DNA from: Hortaea werneckii
Lineage: Eukaryota; Ascomycota; Dothideomycetes; Mycosphaerellales; Teratosphaeriaceae
DNA: 64,000 bases
NCBI GenBank assembly: GCA_037044905.1
Contig: JBAOKB010000175.1
Location: forward strand, 1 to 64,000
Direction: 5' to 3'
Each line of letters opens with the position of its first letter. Positions within the stretch are counted from its first letter, which is position 1. The notes below the pieces were generated by a model. The model was not told where the DNA came from. It was given only the letters and a program-made list of their open reading frames with translations, and did not search any database. Below, piece by piece: positions 1 to 10,259 of this stretch. Position numbers and translations under genes: made by a program.

Positions 1-455
1 ATTGCACGCATGGCGTTAGATACTGGCACGGTTGGCCGGTTGCTTTAAACATTGTCCAACGTCGCCCGAAGGTTCATTGCCTTTTAAGCCCTGCAATCGC
101 TTTTTTAGTCTCAACCGGTCTGGTTGTCTGGTATACCTCAATAGATCTGGTTCCACCCAAAAACAGTGTTTATCTTCCGAACCACCGCTGACGTGTGGCT
201 ATGGTGCAATGGTTGGCGAACTCTAGAAACTTTGGCTCAGAATGGCCTAGGCATTCGTTTGCGAGGGATCTCTCTTCTGACCTCATGCCGCGCCACTACT
301 GCCCACCCATTACGATGGGACGGTTACGGCAACCTGATGATCTGCTTATAAGCCCTTGCCATGTCGCTCACCCTCCACACCCCTCTCATTTCCACAATCC
401 GCTCTGATCATTTGGTCCAGCGTCTTCGTATCCATCGCTACCGTCTCCCGACGCA
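1..455. other. left-edge non-coding stretch
   Basis: No recognisable gene. Only short overlapping frames with no family resemblance are present. The right end (about 300-455) is C/T-rich, as in many fungal promoters, and probably holds the promoter and 5' UTR of the small gene that starts at 456. Confidence 0.4.
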
Positions 456-1220
456 ATGCCGTACCAATCCGTCTACGCGCCACACTACTCTCACTATCAC
501 CCGCAGACCAGCCGTCCAGCGCCACCACCACCAGCTGCAAAGCCCAAAAAGAAGCAGGTCTCCTTCGGAGGCGCGACGATTATCATGTACAGAGAGCCAC
601 AGCAATACCAAGTCCCATCCCAGTCAAAACGAAAGGAAGCAGCTCCACCAGCTCCCTCGAAACGAGAGCCGGTGCGGTATGAAACGCTCAGTAGACGTCC
701 GAAGCGTGTCGTGTATGAAGGCCGTGCGGAGCATGTTGAACATGTGAGTCGGAGATGATGATGATGATGGTCGGCTACTTGCGATTTTCATGGAGGGGAT
801 GAGTTCATGAAGATCTATCACGACATTTACGACGTATATACGGATTGCTGGGGAATTTGTAGTCATGCTACACGCAAACGACTTGAATCAGGCCGCATCT
901 CTATCGGAAAGGAACTCCTCTAATGGAGGGTTAGAAAGACCCGTCTGCCGTCGAGACATCGGGTCATGCGTTTATGCCCCAACCTTCTCGATTCAATTCC
1001 GATGATGGTCTACGAATGAGCTCTCATTCAGCACGTCAGACGCAGCGGCAACATCGTCACCGAATACACTGCAATCGTCACGATCACCCACCGCGATACT
1101 AGCGGCACTACGGTAAAGCGCAGATACGAGGATGGATACAGAAGTAAGGGAAAGCACGAGAAGAGAGCGGCACCACAAACCGCCCTACGCAATCTCGGAA
1201 GTCAGAGGGTTGCGGTATAG
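456..1220 (+). CDS. small basic two-exon hypothetical protein with RVxF-like motif
   Basis: I do not recognise the family. Exon 1 (456-743) starts with ATG and is rich in Pro, Lys and Arg. At codon 97 the frame meets a GTGAGT donor (744). Exon 2 is inferred at 1032-1220, after a CATTCAG acceptor; it keeps phase 0 and encodes a Thr/Lys/Arg-rich segment (ITHRDTSGTTVKRRYEDG) before TAG. The model gives 158 residues. The inferred intron (744-1031, 288 nt) is long for this window, so a further small exon inside it is possible. Residues 33-37 (KQVSF) resemble a protein-phosphatase-1 RVxF docking motif. Exon 1 is fairly secure; the splice rests on the consensus sites and frame continuity only. Confidence 0.5.
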
Positions 1221-1455
1221 ACATTGATATCAACATATTTCTTGTATATCTTTATTAGATGCGAAAAGGTCCAGGTTTATTTTCGGCCTCCGCCTTTTTC
1301 TTCCCAATATCATCAAAAGATATATACTCCTTATACACACTTCACAGGGTATCTCTTCACTCTATTTCTCCAAAAAGCCAATTAACTTCCATCCCAAGTT
1401 AAGCAATCACATTCCGAAACGCCCTAGTCCAACTTTCCCTTGTAAAAAACAACAA

Positions 1456-3087
1456 TCATTGCTCACCAGGCATATCATACTCGTAAACCGCGCCACGCTT
1501 GCTAATGACCGTCGCCAGCCCCGGCACGACTTCCGCCTGGAAAGGCTCAAAGGGGACTTTCTCGCCATCGATAGAAATCAGCCCTTCGGTCTGCTGGCCC
1601 GCTCCTCCAAGGAACTTCAGCAGTTTCGACCGCATCCCGTTGCTGGATTGGTGTTGCCGGGGACTGATCCGGTACGCGCGCAGCTTGCGGTAGTCGACCG
1701 CCCCGAAGTCCATCAGCTTGCCTTGCTCCACCGACGTCAGCATGCTGATGGAGGTCGTGCGCGGGATCGTGCCGTCGATGCTGACCATATCCATCAGGCC
1801 GTCGGCGGGGAGGGAGGTGGGGAAGAAAGGCGCGTCGGGCGACATCCAGCACATTTTGCCGACGTAGAAGTTGCCGAGCGTGGGCTTGTCCTGGGTTTCG
1901 AAGTCGCTGGGGAGTTTGTCGTTGACGGTGCCGTATTGGAGGGGAGGGACGTCGGTCTCGCCGCTTTCGAGGAGGGCTTCGTCTTCGAGAGTGGGAGGGA
2001 TGTGTTCTGCTGCCATGTTTTGTTGCTCTTCGGCTGCCTTGCGGTACGATTGCCGTATCCCCTGCTTGTCGCTGCTGTGCGTGACTAGTGATATCTCGGC
2101 TGGATAGACTGTCTGGCCCAGTAATCGCACCAAGAAGCCCCAGGTAAATCGAAGCGATCCCATCCACCGTAAACTTTCTGTCCCAAGATCGCTTTCCGCC
2201 ACAATGCCTACCACCTGCGACAAGAAGCTGTAGTACTTCTTTTCGCCTTGGGTGATCGCAACAAGATCCATTGGGGACCGAATACCCTTCACAATTGCTA
2301 CAGCGGCGAGGGAGGGAGAGTTCGTCCCGTTCAGATTCAAGCTCATGCCATTGCCACTTCCACAGGGAAGCTGCGTCACAGCCACCTTCCGCAACGCCCT
2401 ACGCGCATTCTTCTGCTTCGCCAGCCCATTAAAAACCTCATGCGGCAACCCATCCCCACTCGCGCACGCCACAACATCTACACCCTCCGGATCCAGCTTC
2501 TCCGCAATATCCGTCGCATGGCCCCGATATCCAGTCTTCTCGACATCGACCTCACACCGCGCGGCCGCCAGGATCGGCTCCGCCTCGCGCGTCCAGAACT
2601 TCAACGCCTGTCCCTGACCTCCGTAGGGATTCACCAGGACTTTTATCCGCTTCCGCCGCTTGACGTTCGAGGGGTACGCCCGGTCCATTAATGCATCGAC
2701 CCACCGCTTCGCATGCGCGTGCATGCTCTTGTCCGTCACCGTATAATTGATATACCCGACTTTACAGCTCTGCTTCCCGCTCGGCTGCGCATAGCGGACC
2801 GTGACATCGAAGTCGTTCAGTTCCGTCCAGAGGATATTGTAGAAAGGTATTGCCCGCGTGGTCTTGGTGAATTGCGGCAGGAAGCCGCAGCAGTTTCCCG
2901 GTCCGCGCTTGTGCTTGAGTCCCTCGTCTAAGACGATCAGAGCGTCGGTGCCCAGGGTCAGAGTGGCATTGCGGTCGACGGTGAGCACGCCTGCGGCGTC
3001 CAGCGCTGGCGATGCCTCCGATCCGGTTCCAGCCGGGTCGTCGAACGGGTTCGTATCACGTGTCGCGGGATTGCTGCTGTTTTCCAT
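1456..3087 (-). CDS. LCB4: sphingoid long-chain base kinase (sphingosine kinase family)
   Basis: Phosphorylates sphinganine, sphingosine or phytosphingosine at C1 to give the long-chain-base phosphates used in signalling and degraded by the lyase. It belongs to the diacylglycerol-kinase catalytic superfamily. Visible signatures, counted from the ATG at 3087, are the nucleotide-binding VNPYGGQG (about 152-159), SGDGLPHEV (about 210-218), PCGSGNG (about 241-247), the sphingosine-specific SPMDLVAI/SQVVGIVAESD stretch, and a C-terminal DGEKVPFEPFQ block. The length is 543 residues, near the fungal norm. The frame is open further upstream to 3198, but the ATG at 3087 (MENSSNP) gives the usual start of fungal homologues. 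No intron is needed. The symbol is by homology; LCB5-type is equally possible. Confidence 0.9.
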   Translation of the reverse strand: MENSSNPATRDTNPFDDPAGTGSEASPALDAAGVLTVDRNATLTLGTDALIVLDEGLKHKRGPGNCCGFLPQFTKTTRAIPFYNILWTELNDFDVTVRYAQPSGKQSCKVGYINYTVTDKSMHAHAKRWVDALMDRAYPSNVKRRKRIKVLVNPYGGQGQALKFWTREAEPILAAARCEVDVEKTGYRGHATDIAEKLDPEGVDVVACASGDGLPHEVFNGLAKQKNARRALRKVAVTQLPCGSGNGMSLNLNGTNSPSLAAVAIVKGIRSPMDLVAITQGEKKYYSFLSQVVGIVAESDLGTESLRWMGSLRFTWGFLVRLLGQTVYPAEISLVTHSSDKQGIRQSYRKAAEEQQNMAAEHIPPTLEDEALLESGETDVPPLQYGTVNDKLPSDFETQDKPTLGNFYVGKMCWMSPDAPFFPTSLPADGLMDMVSIDGTIPRTTSISMLTSVEQGKLMDFGAVDYRKLRAYRISPRQHQSSNGMRSKLLKFLGGAGQQTEGLISIDGEKVPFEPFQAEVVPGLATVISKRGAVYEYDMPGEQ

Positions 3088-3403
3088 GCTTCTCTTCGTT
3101 ACCGCGCTGAACGAATGAAGCGCTGTTTTCTCTCGGGTATATACTGACTGAAGGATCATGGAGGAGTTCCAGATCCTATCCTCGTATTCCCAAGGCACTC
3201 ATGCGCCAATAAACTTCCGAGCTGCCGGAAAGCCGATACGGATTTAAGGCGGGAAACACGAGGACGTCACGTGCGGGAGCGTGTTCAACTGCGTCTCGGG
3301 GGTCCTTATTCATTGCACAAAACACCGTCGTGACAATCAGAATTCAATGGAAGATTATTCTTTCGAAAATCACTATACAGGGTATCATAAAAACATCACT
3401 ATC
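3088..3403. other. intergenic: 5' region of LCB kinase and 3' region of next gene
   Basis: Short spacer between two minus-strand genes. Positions 3088-3260 are the likely promoter and 5' UTR of the kinase; 3280-3403 is AT-richer and probably 3' UTR of the membrane-protein gene. No further gene seen. Confidence 0.4.
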
Positions 3404-5042
3404 TCAAAAGACACTATGGAAATTCCTATCGCTCTTGTCTGTATCCGAACTGGTCTGAGAATCCATGCTAGGCCTCCGCTTCTTCTGTAGCTTCCTCCGC
3501 CCCTCTGAGCTGTTGGATCTAGATCTGTACGTGTTATGGAAGGAAATGGGCGGTTGTGTCCGCTGTCGTTGTGGAGGTTGCTCGGCCGGTAGAGGTGGGT
3601 TTAGGGAGCCTGGTCTGAGGATCTCAAAGCCAGATCCGTGGCCACGTACTACCTGTGACCCTCGCTTTTCGAATGATGGGTTTTCAGGCTTTTGAAGGTT
3701 CTGCGTCCCTGTGACTGGTCCATCTCGTATCTTGGCCGGCTCCGGCGGCGTTGGTGCCGGAGTGACGGCGTGTGAAGGCAAGGCCGGCATGACCGCTGGC
3801 GCATGACTTTGCGGTCGCTCTTGAGATCTTTCTCGGCTCGGTGATCGACTCTTCACAGGCCGTGGGGTCGGAGGCGCAGTCTGACAGAATTGCGAGAAGG
3901 GCGTGACTCCCTCCGGCATGCTTGAACGCCGTACTGCTGCCGGTAAGGCCTCGATCTTCGGCGAGATTGGTAAGATGGGTGTAGGTGGAACTACCTCCTG
4001 TGGTAGGTAGCTGGACATCTTCGATCTCATAAAGTAATCACTTTGATCTGACAGAGACGTTGCTGAGGCTGGCCTTGAAACTCCAGACGACTCACTAGCC
4101 TTTCTTGTCCGAGGTGTGAGCTGGCCTACCTCAGCAGCCTGAGATTGACGATGCTTGTTTAGCATTTCCAAGTCGACGGACGGCCTTCGAGGTGGGGAAG
4201 GCTCTCTCGCCTTTTCCGTGAAAAGTCGTGGCGCCGCCGCAGAGATAGGTCCATTATCATCACTGCCCTGGCTCGAAGATGAGCTGCCGCTTCCGCCGTC
4301 AATGTGGATACTGCTAGATGCCCGATGAATGGCCTCCAAGCCCTCGTAGGTTGTCAAAGCAGATGAGTCGCGGTAGCTGTAGGGAATGTTGCTATACCTT
4401 GAGTATGAGCATGGCGGATGCCGGGTTCGTGGTGGCTTCTGAATGGTTACATCTGGCGACGAGTCCCTGCTCGATAGCTTACTGAAATTTTGCTCGGCAG
4501 AGTTTGTGCGATCAGATGTAGAGCTTTCTCGACGTGCAGAGGGTAACGTCGACTTCGCGAGTGGTCTATCGCTCACAGAATATCGCTGCTTTTCTAGATC
4601 GTAGTCGAAGCTGGTCCCGTTTGGCTGTTTCAGCCCTACTGAGGTGGCAGAGGACTGCCCACTGTGGCTATCCGGCGTGTTTGGTCGAGATACCCATACT
4701 CCATCGACCTCAATGCCGCTTTCTAGAGCACGGATACCGAATGGGATTTCATCTTTCGACGTCCCGTATGGTTTACTTCTCCGCTGACTCATTTGTCGGG
4801 CCAAGGACTGCTCCTTCTTCTCCTGCTCAGCCAACACGGTGTATTTCCTTAGCTGCCAACGTGTATATCCAAGCTTGACACAGCCGATTAGTAGAGTGGC
4901 AACCATAGCGCAGCCAAGGCCCTGGGACATCTAGTCAGCTTCTCTGCAGAGACATGCCCGACATTACAATGGACGAGTGAGTAGAACGCACAAAAGTCAA
5001 CTTCTGCCATAGCTCCCAGCTGTCAAAAACAGTCTTTCCCAT
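3404..5042 (-). CDS. fungal single-pass membrane protein, Ser/Pro-rich cytoplasmic tail
   Basis: A conserved-looking fungal protein of unknown role. A large exon (4930-3404) carries an N-terminal hydrophobic segment (CAMVATLLIGCVKLGY), a basic juxtamembrane stretch and then about 450 residues of low-complexity Ser/Pro/Arg sequence. That exon is preceded in phase by a GTGCGT donor at 4991 and a GACTAG acceptor at 4931 (61-nt intron). Exon 1 (5042-4992) encodes MGKTVFDSWELWQKLTF, which runs directly into the membrane segment. A second acceptor (CAG, 4922-4924) would drop three residues. The product is about 522-525 residues. The ATG at 5042 is preferred; the frame is open to 5132. The tail has many potential phosphorylation sites and no catalytic domain that I can see. 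Confidence 0.65.
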
Positions 5043-5132
5043 CGCTGCACACGCAATGCCCGTGGACACAAACTCGAAGCGTAAGTCAAGAGAAACTGCA
5101 ATCTCGCTTTGGCAGGGCAAAGGAATCAGCAA

Positions 5133-6635
5133 GAAGGGGGAACTTGGAGCAAATGTCAGTCGAAAGCCGGTGGCGGATTAGAGAACATGCCACAGGCGGC
5201 AAAAGTGAAGAACGTAGGAGCCACAAGCTTATTGCGAACCCGATGGCAACAGAGCGTGCATACCTAGTGATTGATTCATTCGCTAGCGTACTTGCTGTTT
5301 GTGGAAGGAGCGGCGGTGGAGGCTTCGGCTTATGGCGTGAAGCTTAGCTCGAGAGTTTCAAAGCCAACACCTTACCAAAGCCACAGGCGTCAATAATAGA
5401 AGGCTTCGAAGGTGGAGGAGTTTCGTGAAAAGAGTCTAATAGTGGTGTATTGAGCGAGCGACTGGAGGAAAAGGAGAGGTCGAGTCGGGCGAGTGCGATA
5501 GGTGGTGATATGTGGTGATATGTGACCACGAAAAAGCCTTGGAAATCTAAACGACCATGTGTGCAACAAGCGAGTGTGCAAAGCGGTGAGAGGAGCCAGC
5601 TCCCTCCGAAACCAAAAAGAATGTATGGACACGCCTCTCCGAATAGCAACGCCCCGGGCTGGAGGAAGAATGTAGTGTTGGGCTGAAGGAAAGACAGACG
5701 TGGAGAGGGGAAGGGAACGATTGGCACCGGCACGGCGGTCTTGACGTCGCGCTATACATACGCTCATCGTGGACGCGGAGTAGAAGCATCCAGCGTTCCC
5801 GGGGATCTGGTCGCGACCGCTCGCGAGAGCATGGCTTTCCTTGTCGCATGTGCGACACTCGCGTCGTCAGGTTCTCCGTGGCGCCTTTTTTCGCCGCATA
5901 TGCAGGTAACCAGCTTGTCCTACCGGCGGCGTGGATGTTCGGCGATCCTGCAGAGAGGCTCTACCAACCAATGCTCCATTGTGGGGATCTTCTCGGGTTC
6001 CTCGTTCTCTGTCGAGGTGAGAGGACCTCTTCATTTCTGGCGACCACAATGGCACCCTGAGTCGCTCCTAAGCAGAGACGGATCTCGTTGTCGCGTAGTC
6101 GAAACACAACGGTCGACCGTTTAAACGAAATTCCAAAACAAGGGGCGCTCAGCGGTGAAAGGCCAAGCCGAATCGGGACGGATGGCACGCAAGCACCCAG
6201 CCCTGTACATACTTTTGTGACTTACGCGATGTGACACCTCGGCAGTCCGGGACACCATACCGGTGCAACTCTTCAGCACGAGGACGAAAGAGTCGCTATA
6301 GTAGCAGCCCGATAAGACGCATGTCAAGAGGGAATCTGTATCATTGCAGTGCACAGCGGGAAGCTCCGCAGAAATTCGGAATTCGAACTTCACCTTCTAA
6401 GTCCGCGTGCACGTTGGCTCCGACGGAGAGTGTCCATGACTAGGCAAAATGAGCATAGAAGCTGTTATGCCAGGCTGAAAAGAACACCGCCCTGTATTTC
6501 TACGTCGCTTTTGAAAGGCGCTCTATCATCCATCCTTGGTCGGATTCGTCATACGGAATGGAGAGGAGGGAGAGGGGGGAAAATAAAATAAAATACGGCA
6601 AAAGAAAACAAGTCGCCAAAAGAAAAAAAAAAAAA
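5133..6635. other. intergenic, no supported gene
   Basis: About 1.5 kb with several overlapping open frames of 60-130 codons on both strands. None has a recognisable motif, a convincing codon pattern or a splice structure. The left half is probably promoter and 5' UTR of the membrane-protein gene. Positions 6580-6635 are A-rich and include the A13-type run that serves as the T-run terminator of the tRNA-Met gene on the minus strand. Confidence 0.4.
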
Positions 6636-6707
6636 TAGCTCAGATTGGTTTCGATCCAATGCCCTCCGGGTTATGAGCCCGGCGCGCTTCCCCTGCGCCA
6701 CTGAGCT
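6636..6707 (-). tRNA. initiator tRNA-Met (CAT)
   Basis: The 72-nt minus-strand sequence folds as a full cloverleaf. The seven-base-pair acceptor stem AGCTCAG/CTGAGCT begins with an A1:U72 pair. The D arm is GCGC..GCGC, the anticodon stem CCGGG/CCCGG holds loop CTCATAA, and the T arm ATTGG/CCAAT holds loop ATCGAAA instead of TTCRANN. A1:U72 and the AUCG T-loop are established hallmarks of eukaryotic initiator tRNA. There is no intron. A long T run on the minus strand directly after the discriminator A is a strong Pol III terminator. Confidence 0.95.
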
Positions 6708-8056
6708 CGTTTGCGAGAGGTTTCATCTCCTTGGACAAATCCGAGGACCTCTCTCTAGGGTCGATTTCTACGGCGTAGATCCTATCACGGGCGTCACATA
6801 TTGTATATATAAGCAAAATTTTTCGAGCCCCGAGGATAGGACCGAGTCCTGGAGGACGAAAGTCGGAAGCCCATATCTGACTTCCAGATGTGCTGCCAAA
6901 GGAATGATGGCAATGATCGATCATACAACTGTAAAATCTTCTCCTGATGAACTCAAGACTGTGCCATGACTATTGCTGTACAGAAATGCCTCGAGTGAGA
7001 TGGTATTATCCCCCGTGATACCCGCTACGCCCAAACACTCCTCCGCACCAAAGCCCTTTGCCTGTGCTGAGATCTGCGACGAGGGCAACTTTTACCCTCT
7101 AGCTGTCGGTGTAGTGGACATGCTTGACCGCACTGGGACGAATAGTCTGGCGGGTACCATTGCCGTCCATACTTTAATAGAGAACCTCCTTGGTGCTTTC
7201 GCAATACCCGGTTCGCAACAAAGAACAGTGCCGCATTCTCAACGTCCTCGAGAAGTTCAGTGAACACTATGAGTGGAGATGGACCTCCTGGGGATCAACA
7301 ACCTCATGGCCATGTCGATGTTGATGAAAAGAAGTCACTGCGTAGAATGTAATCCCAAGTGTTTTTTTTTTAAAAAAAAAAAGAAAAAAAAGGAAACTGA
7401 AAAGCCAAGTTGACATGAAGGACAGGACTCGATGTTCGTTTGGAGCTTTGATTCAAGTCCTTCGCTACATTCGATTCCGACCCATACCCGTGTGTGTACG
7501 TTTGGTCTTGCAAAGTTCTTTCCCTTAGTAGCTTTTGTCATTAGAGGACGTAGTACCCTTCTCCGTCTTTCTATATGGCTGTGGCCCTACAGACGCAGAA
7601 CACACAACGCATTAGAGGGAACTCTTGCAATACACAAGCTTCGTTTCGCACGTTGCCTACACTTTGTGGGCGGACGAGGATCAAGAGGCGTAGCTCCGTT
7701 GTAACTTGGCCCCGAGACTCCTTCTTACCTTCTTCTTGACGTAGGACTGGACGCTCATCTTAGTTGGAGGCGCTCGCGTAGATGCGCAATAGTTGTCGGA
7801 CGCTTCAACTTCTCCCACTGTGACAAGGCATTATAGAGAGCGTTACGGACTCATTCAAAAACCAACACTTGGAAATATCCAATTTGAGACAGGGGAGACT
7901 GTAATTCTGGCTGCAAATCTTCGGCAGTGGTTCATGATCACGTTCAGATCTCAGCATAATCGTTATGCAGAACTTCATTTCGGTCGTAGACAACATCGAT
8001 CCCAATTACCAATTCGGCTGCCCCCTCTCTCGCCACAAGCCTCGGAAAAAGGCGGT
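6708..8056. other. intergenic, no supported gene
   Basis: About 1.35 kb. Open frames here are short, lack ATG starts or family resemblance, and overlap one another on both strands. At 7362-7382 a run of ten T is followed directly by eleven A, a perfect T/A palindrome. The right end (7800-8056) is probably 3' UTR of the I78-type gene. Confidence 0.35.
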
Positions 8057-8784
8057 TCAACCATGGGTCACCTTCGTGACAGTCCCATCATCCGACGTAT
8101 GAATGTTAAGCCTAGAAAGAACAAAAGAATCGTTAGCACATCAGCATGACGACCCCAATCACCTTCCACCTTTCCTTGCCGTCAAGCAACCTCCATTCTA
8201 GCACGAAGCCTTCCTCCCCTTTCTCATCCTCCCATTACGAGAACCCCGAACCACAATCCACCAGATGTGATTCCATGTGCTTGAGGTGCCCGCTATTTCG
8301 AAACCGGAGAAGACGTTGAATTCTCTAGAAGAGAAAGGGAAAGAAGAAAACGTACCTCTCCGGGTTATGATCCATAGTCATCATATCCCCCTCCTTGACC
8401 ATGCGGTGTTGCTTAGGCAGATCGGTTTTGGCGAACGTCTGTAGAAAACATTTAGAAAAACCACGCATCCGATTAGCCCCCCGAACATTCAAGTCCATCG
8501 TCCCTTCCCTCCATTGTCCTCAGGCAGAAAGCAAATAGAGAGAAGCAAAGAAAATGGAATCTCCCCAAAGTGCAGCAGAGAGCTGGATTCTTGAGTTTTC
8601 TTTTGGTTTCTTTGAAGAGTGGGACAAATGGAAAAAAAAAAAAAAGGAAAAAAAAGGAAAAACATACCGTCTCATCATTCCCCTCCCCAATCTTCTTCCC
8701 CATCAACTTATTCATCCAGTCCGCCGTCTTCTCATTCCCACTCCCTCCCTCCTTGGACTGCATACCGGGAACGACGAGCGGCAT
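8057..8784 (-). CDS. proteinase inhibitor I78-type small protein (three exons)
   Basis: An 84-residue protein assembled from three short exons: 8784-8668, 8438-8356 and 8111-8057. Junctions use GTATGT/ACAG and GTACG/CTAG sites, with phases 0 and 2 matching. It starts MPLVVPGMQS, has a middle WMNKLMGKKIGE segment, then KTDLPKQHRMVKEGDMMT, and ends LNIHTSDDGTVTKVTHG. This layout (DLP..HR.V..G...T.D..P.RLNIH....G.V..V..G) is that of the small fungal potato-inhibitor-I-like/I78 family, members of which inhibit serine proteases. There is no signal peptide, so it is likely cytosolic. The target protease is not known from sequence. Introns are 229 and 244 nt, long for the window. Confidence 0.85.
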
Positions 8785-9295
8785 TGTCTCCAAATTTCCT
8801 ATGTCAACAAGGTCGATAGGATCTTGGGGCGATTTAGTTTCGAAGCTGGATAGCGAAGCTTGAGCGGTGGCGAAAAAGACACAGAGCCCGTAGGGGAGAG
8901 GGGAATGTTCAGCAGAGAGGAAGTTAAACAAAAGGAGGGAGTTTGATCTGCTAGAGAACTATCTAAGAGGTAGGTGAGTGAGGTGAGCCCGATGAAGTTG
9001 GTCATGCGGCCACAGATCCCTAGGCAGCCGTAAGTTGAACGAAGCAGTGACGTCGACAGCTTCCCCCCACAGCTCCCGTCCTCTCCAAGCTGCTCCACGT
9101 GCAGCTAGGTATCTACAACGCCGCCCTCCGAAATCCAATCGCAAAAAGCTTACAGTATCTCTCGCGCCTATTACCGTTCCCAACGGTTGGTTCCTTTGAT
9201 GTTATCACCTAGATATACTATGTACCAACCCCGGGTTCTTACGGATGAGTTATCCTGCTGCCTAGGTAGTAAGCAGACCAGCACTAACTACTGCC

Positions 9296-9296
9296 A

Positions 9297-9319
<23 letters not shown>
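9296..9319. repeat. A24 homopolymer
   Basis: Twenty-four consecutive A residues on the plus strand, in a region without a gene. Confidence 0.9.
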
Positions 9320-9328
<9 letters not shown>

Positions 9329-9421
9329 GCACACGCACGCCCCTGCTACGGTGGGGGGCTTGAAAAACCACGGTTTTTTGCAAAATAGACTACTACAAAG
9401 ACGCGGAAAAGACTGATAAGA

Positions 9422-9433
9422 GGGGGGGGGGGG
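9422..9433. repeat. G12 homopolymer
   Basis: Twelve consecutive G residues followed by a purine-rich AAGAAGAAA stretch. Confidence 0.9.
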
Positions 9434-9847
9434 AAGAAGAAAAAAGGAGAAAGGGTTGGTATTAATCATCATCATTGAGAAATTCACATCACATTGAAAA
9501 AGAAGAAGAAGAAGACAAGGCGTCTCCTCGTGGGGAAAAGGCTACCAATTCTCACTCCTACTTCCTTGCCCTTTCCTCCTTTCCACTCTCTCTCCCTTTC
9601 CCTGCTACTACTACAGCAGAATATCCCTCATCATCCATGATTCCCGGCCGTGTGGCCCGAGTGAAGACACTTGCTGCTGTTACTGTTCACGCTGCTGCTA
9701 ATCGTGCTGGGTGCTGGGTGCGGGGTGCCGGGTACCGCCGTTCCAACAGCAAATCTCCCACCACGACCGCCACCACCACCACCACCATTCTCCATTCTCG
9801 CGTAAGTAATTGCCTCTCTCTTCCCTGCCTCTCGGTCATCTTCCCCA

Positions 9848-9849
<2 letters not shown>

Positions 9850-9883
<34 letters not shown>
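9850..9883. repeat. C34 homopolymer
   Basis: Thirty-four consecutive C residues. Its complement is a G run able to form G-quadruplexes. It creates spurious poly-Pro and poly-Gly frames. Confidence 0.9.
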
Positions 9884-9885
<2 letters not shown>

Positions 9886-9897
9886 GATGTAGAAATT

Positions 9898-10110
9898 CGT
9901 TTTCATCGTCTTCATCATCGTTCTTCGGTCATCGATCGTCGTCAGTCGTCGTCGTCAATTCAGTCATCGTCGTCGTCGTGGTCATTGTCATTGTGATTCA
10001 CCATCATCATCCACGATCATCCACCATCGACCACCATCCCTCGTCCCTGTCGATCTTTCATCGTCCATCGTTCATCGTTCCTCATCATCATTCATCATCA
10101 TCGTTAGAAA
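9898..10110. repeat. degenerate TCG/TCA/CAT trinucleotide repeat tract
   Basis: About 210 bases composed almost wholly of TCATC, TCGTC and CATCATC units, imperfectly repeated. This is a decayed microsatellite. Confidence 0.75.
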
Positions 10111-10259
10111 AAAGAAAAGCATGCATGAGTATCAAACCCATATCCCCCCGCCTCACATCGTCCACCTCCTCACCTCTTCGGCAATCCAAAAGGATCCCAC
10201 TCCCCCAAACCTTCCACCCACCCCTTCCCCTTCTCCTTCCCACGCCCTCCGTTGCCATC

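Larger units (their letters stand above)
8785..10259. other. intergenic with simple-sequence DNA
   Basis: Left part (8785-9200) is the promoter region of the I78-type gene. From 9290 the DNA becomes extremely simple: A24 (9296-9319), G12 (9422-9433), C34 (9850-9883) and TCG/TCA/CAT trinucleotide repeats. Open frames across it encode only poly-Pro, Gly or Ser and are artefacts of the repeats. Confidence 0.5.

Noticed and set aside
1459..2088. 209-codon plus-strand open frame
   Set aside because: Antisense shadow of the GC-rich sphingoid-base kinase gene; no motif.
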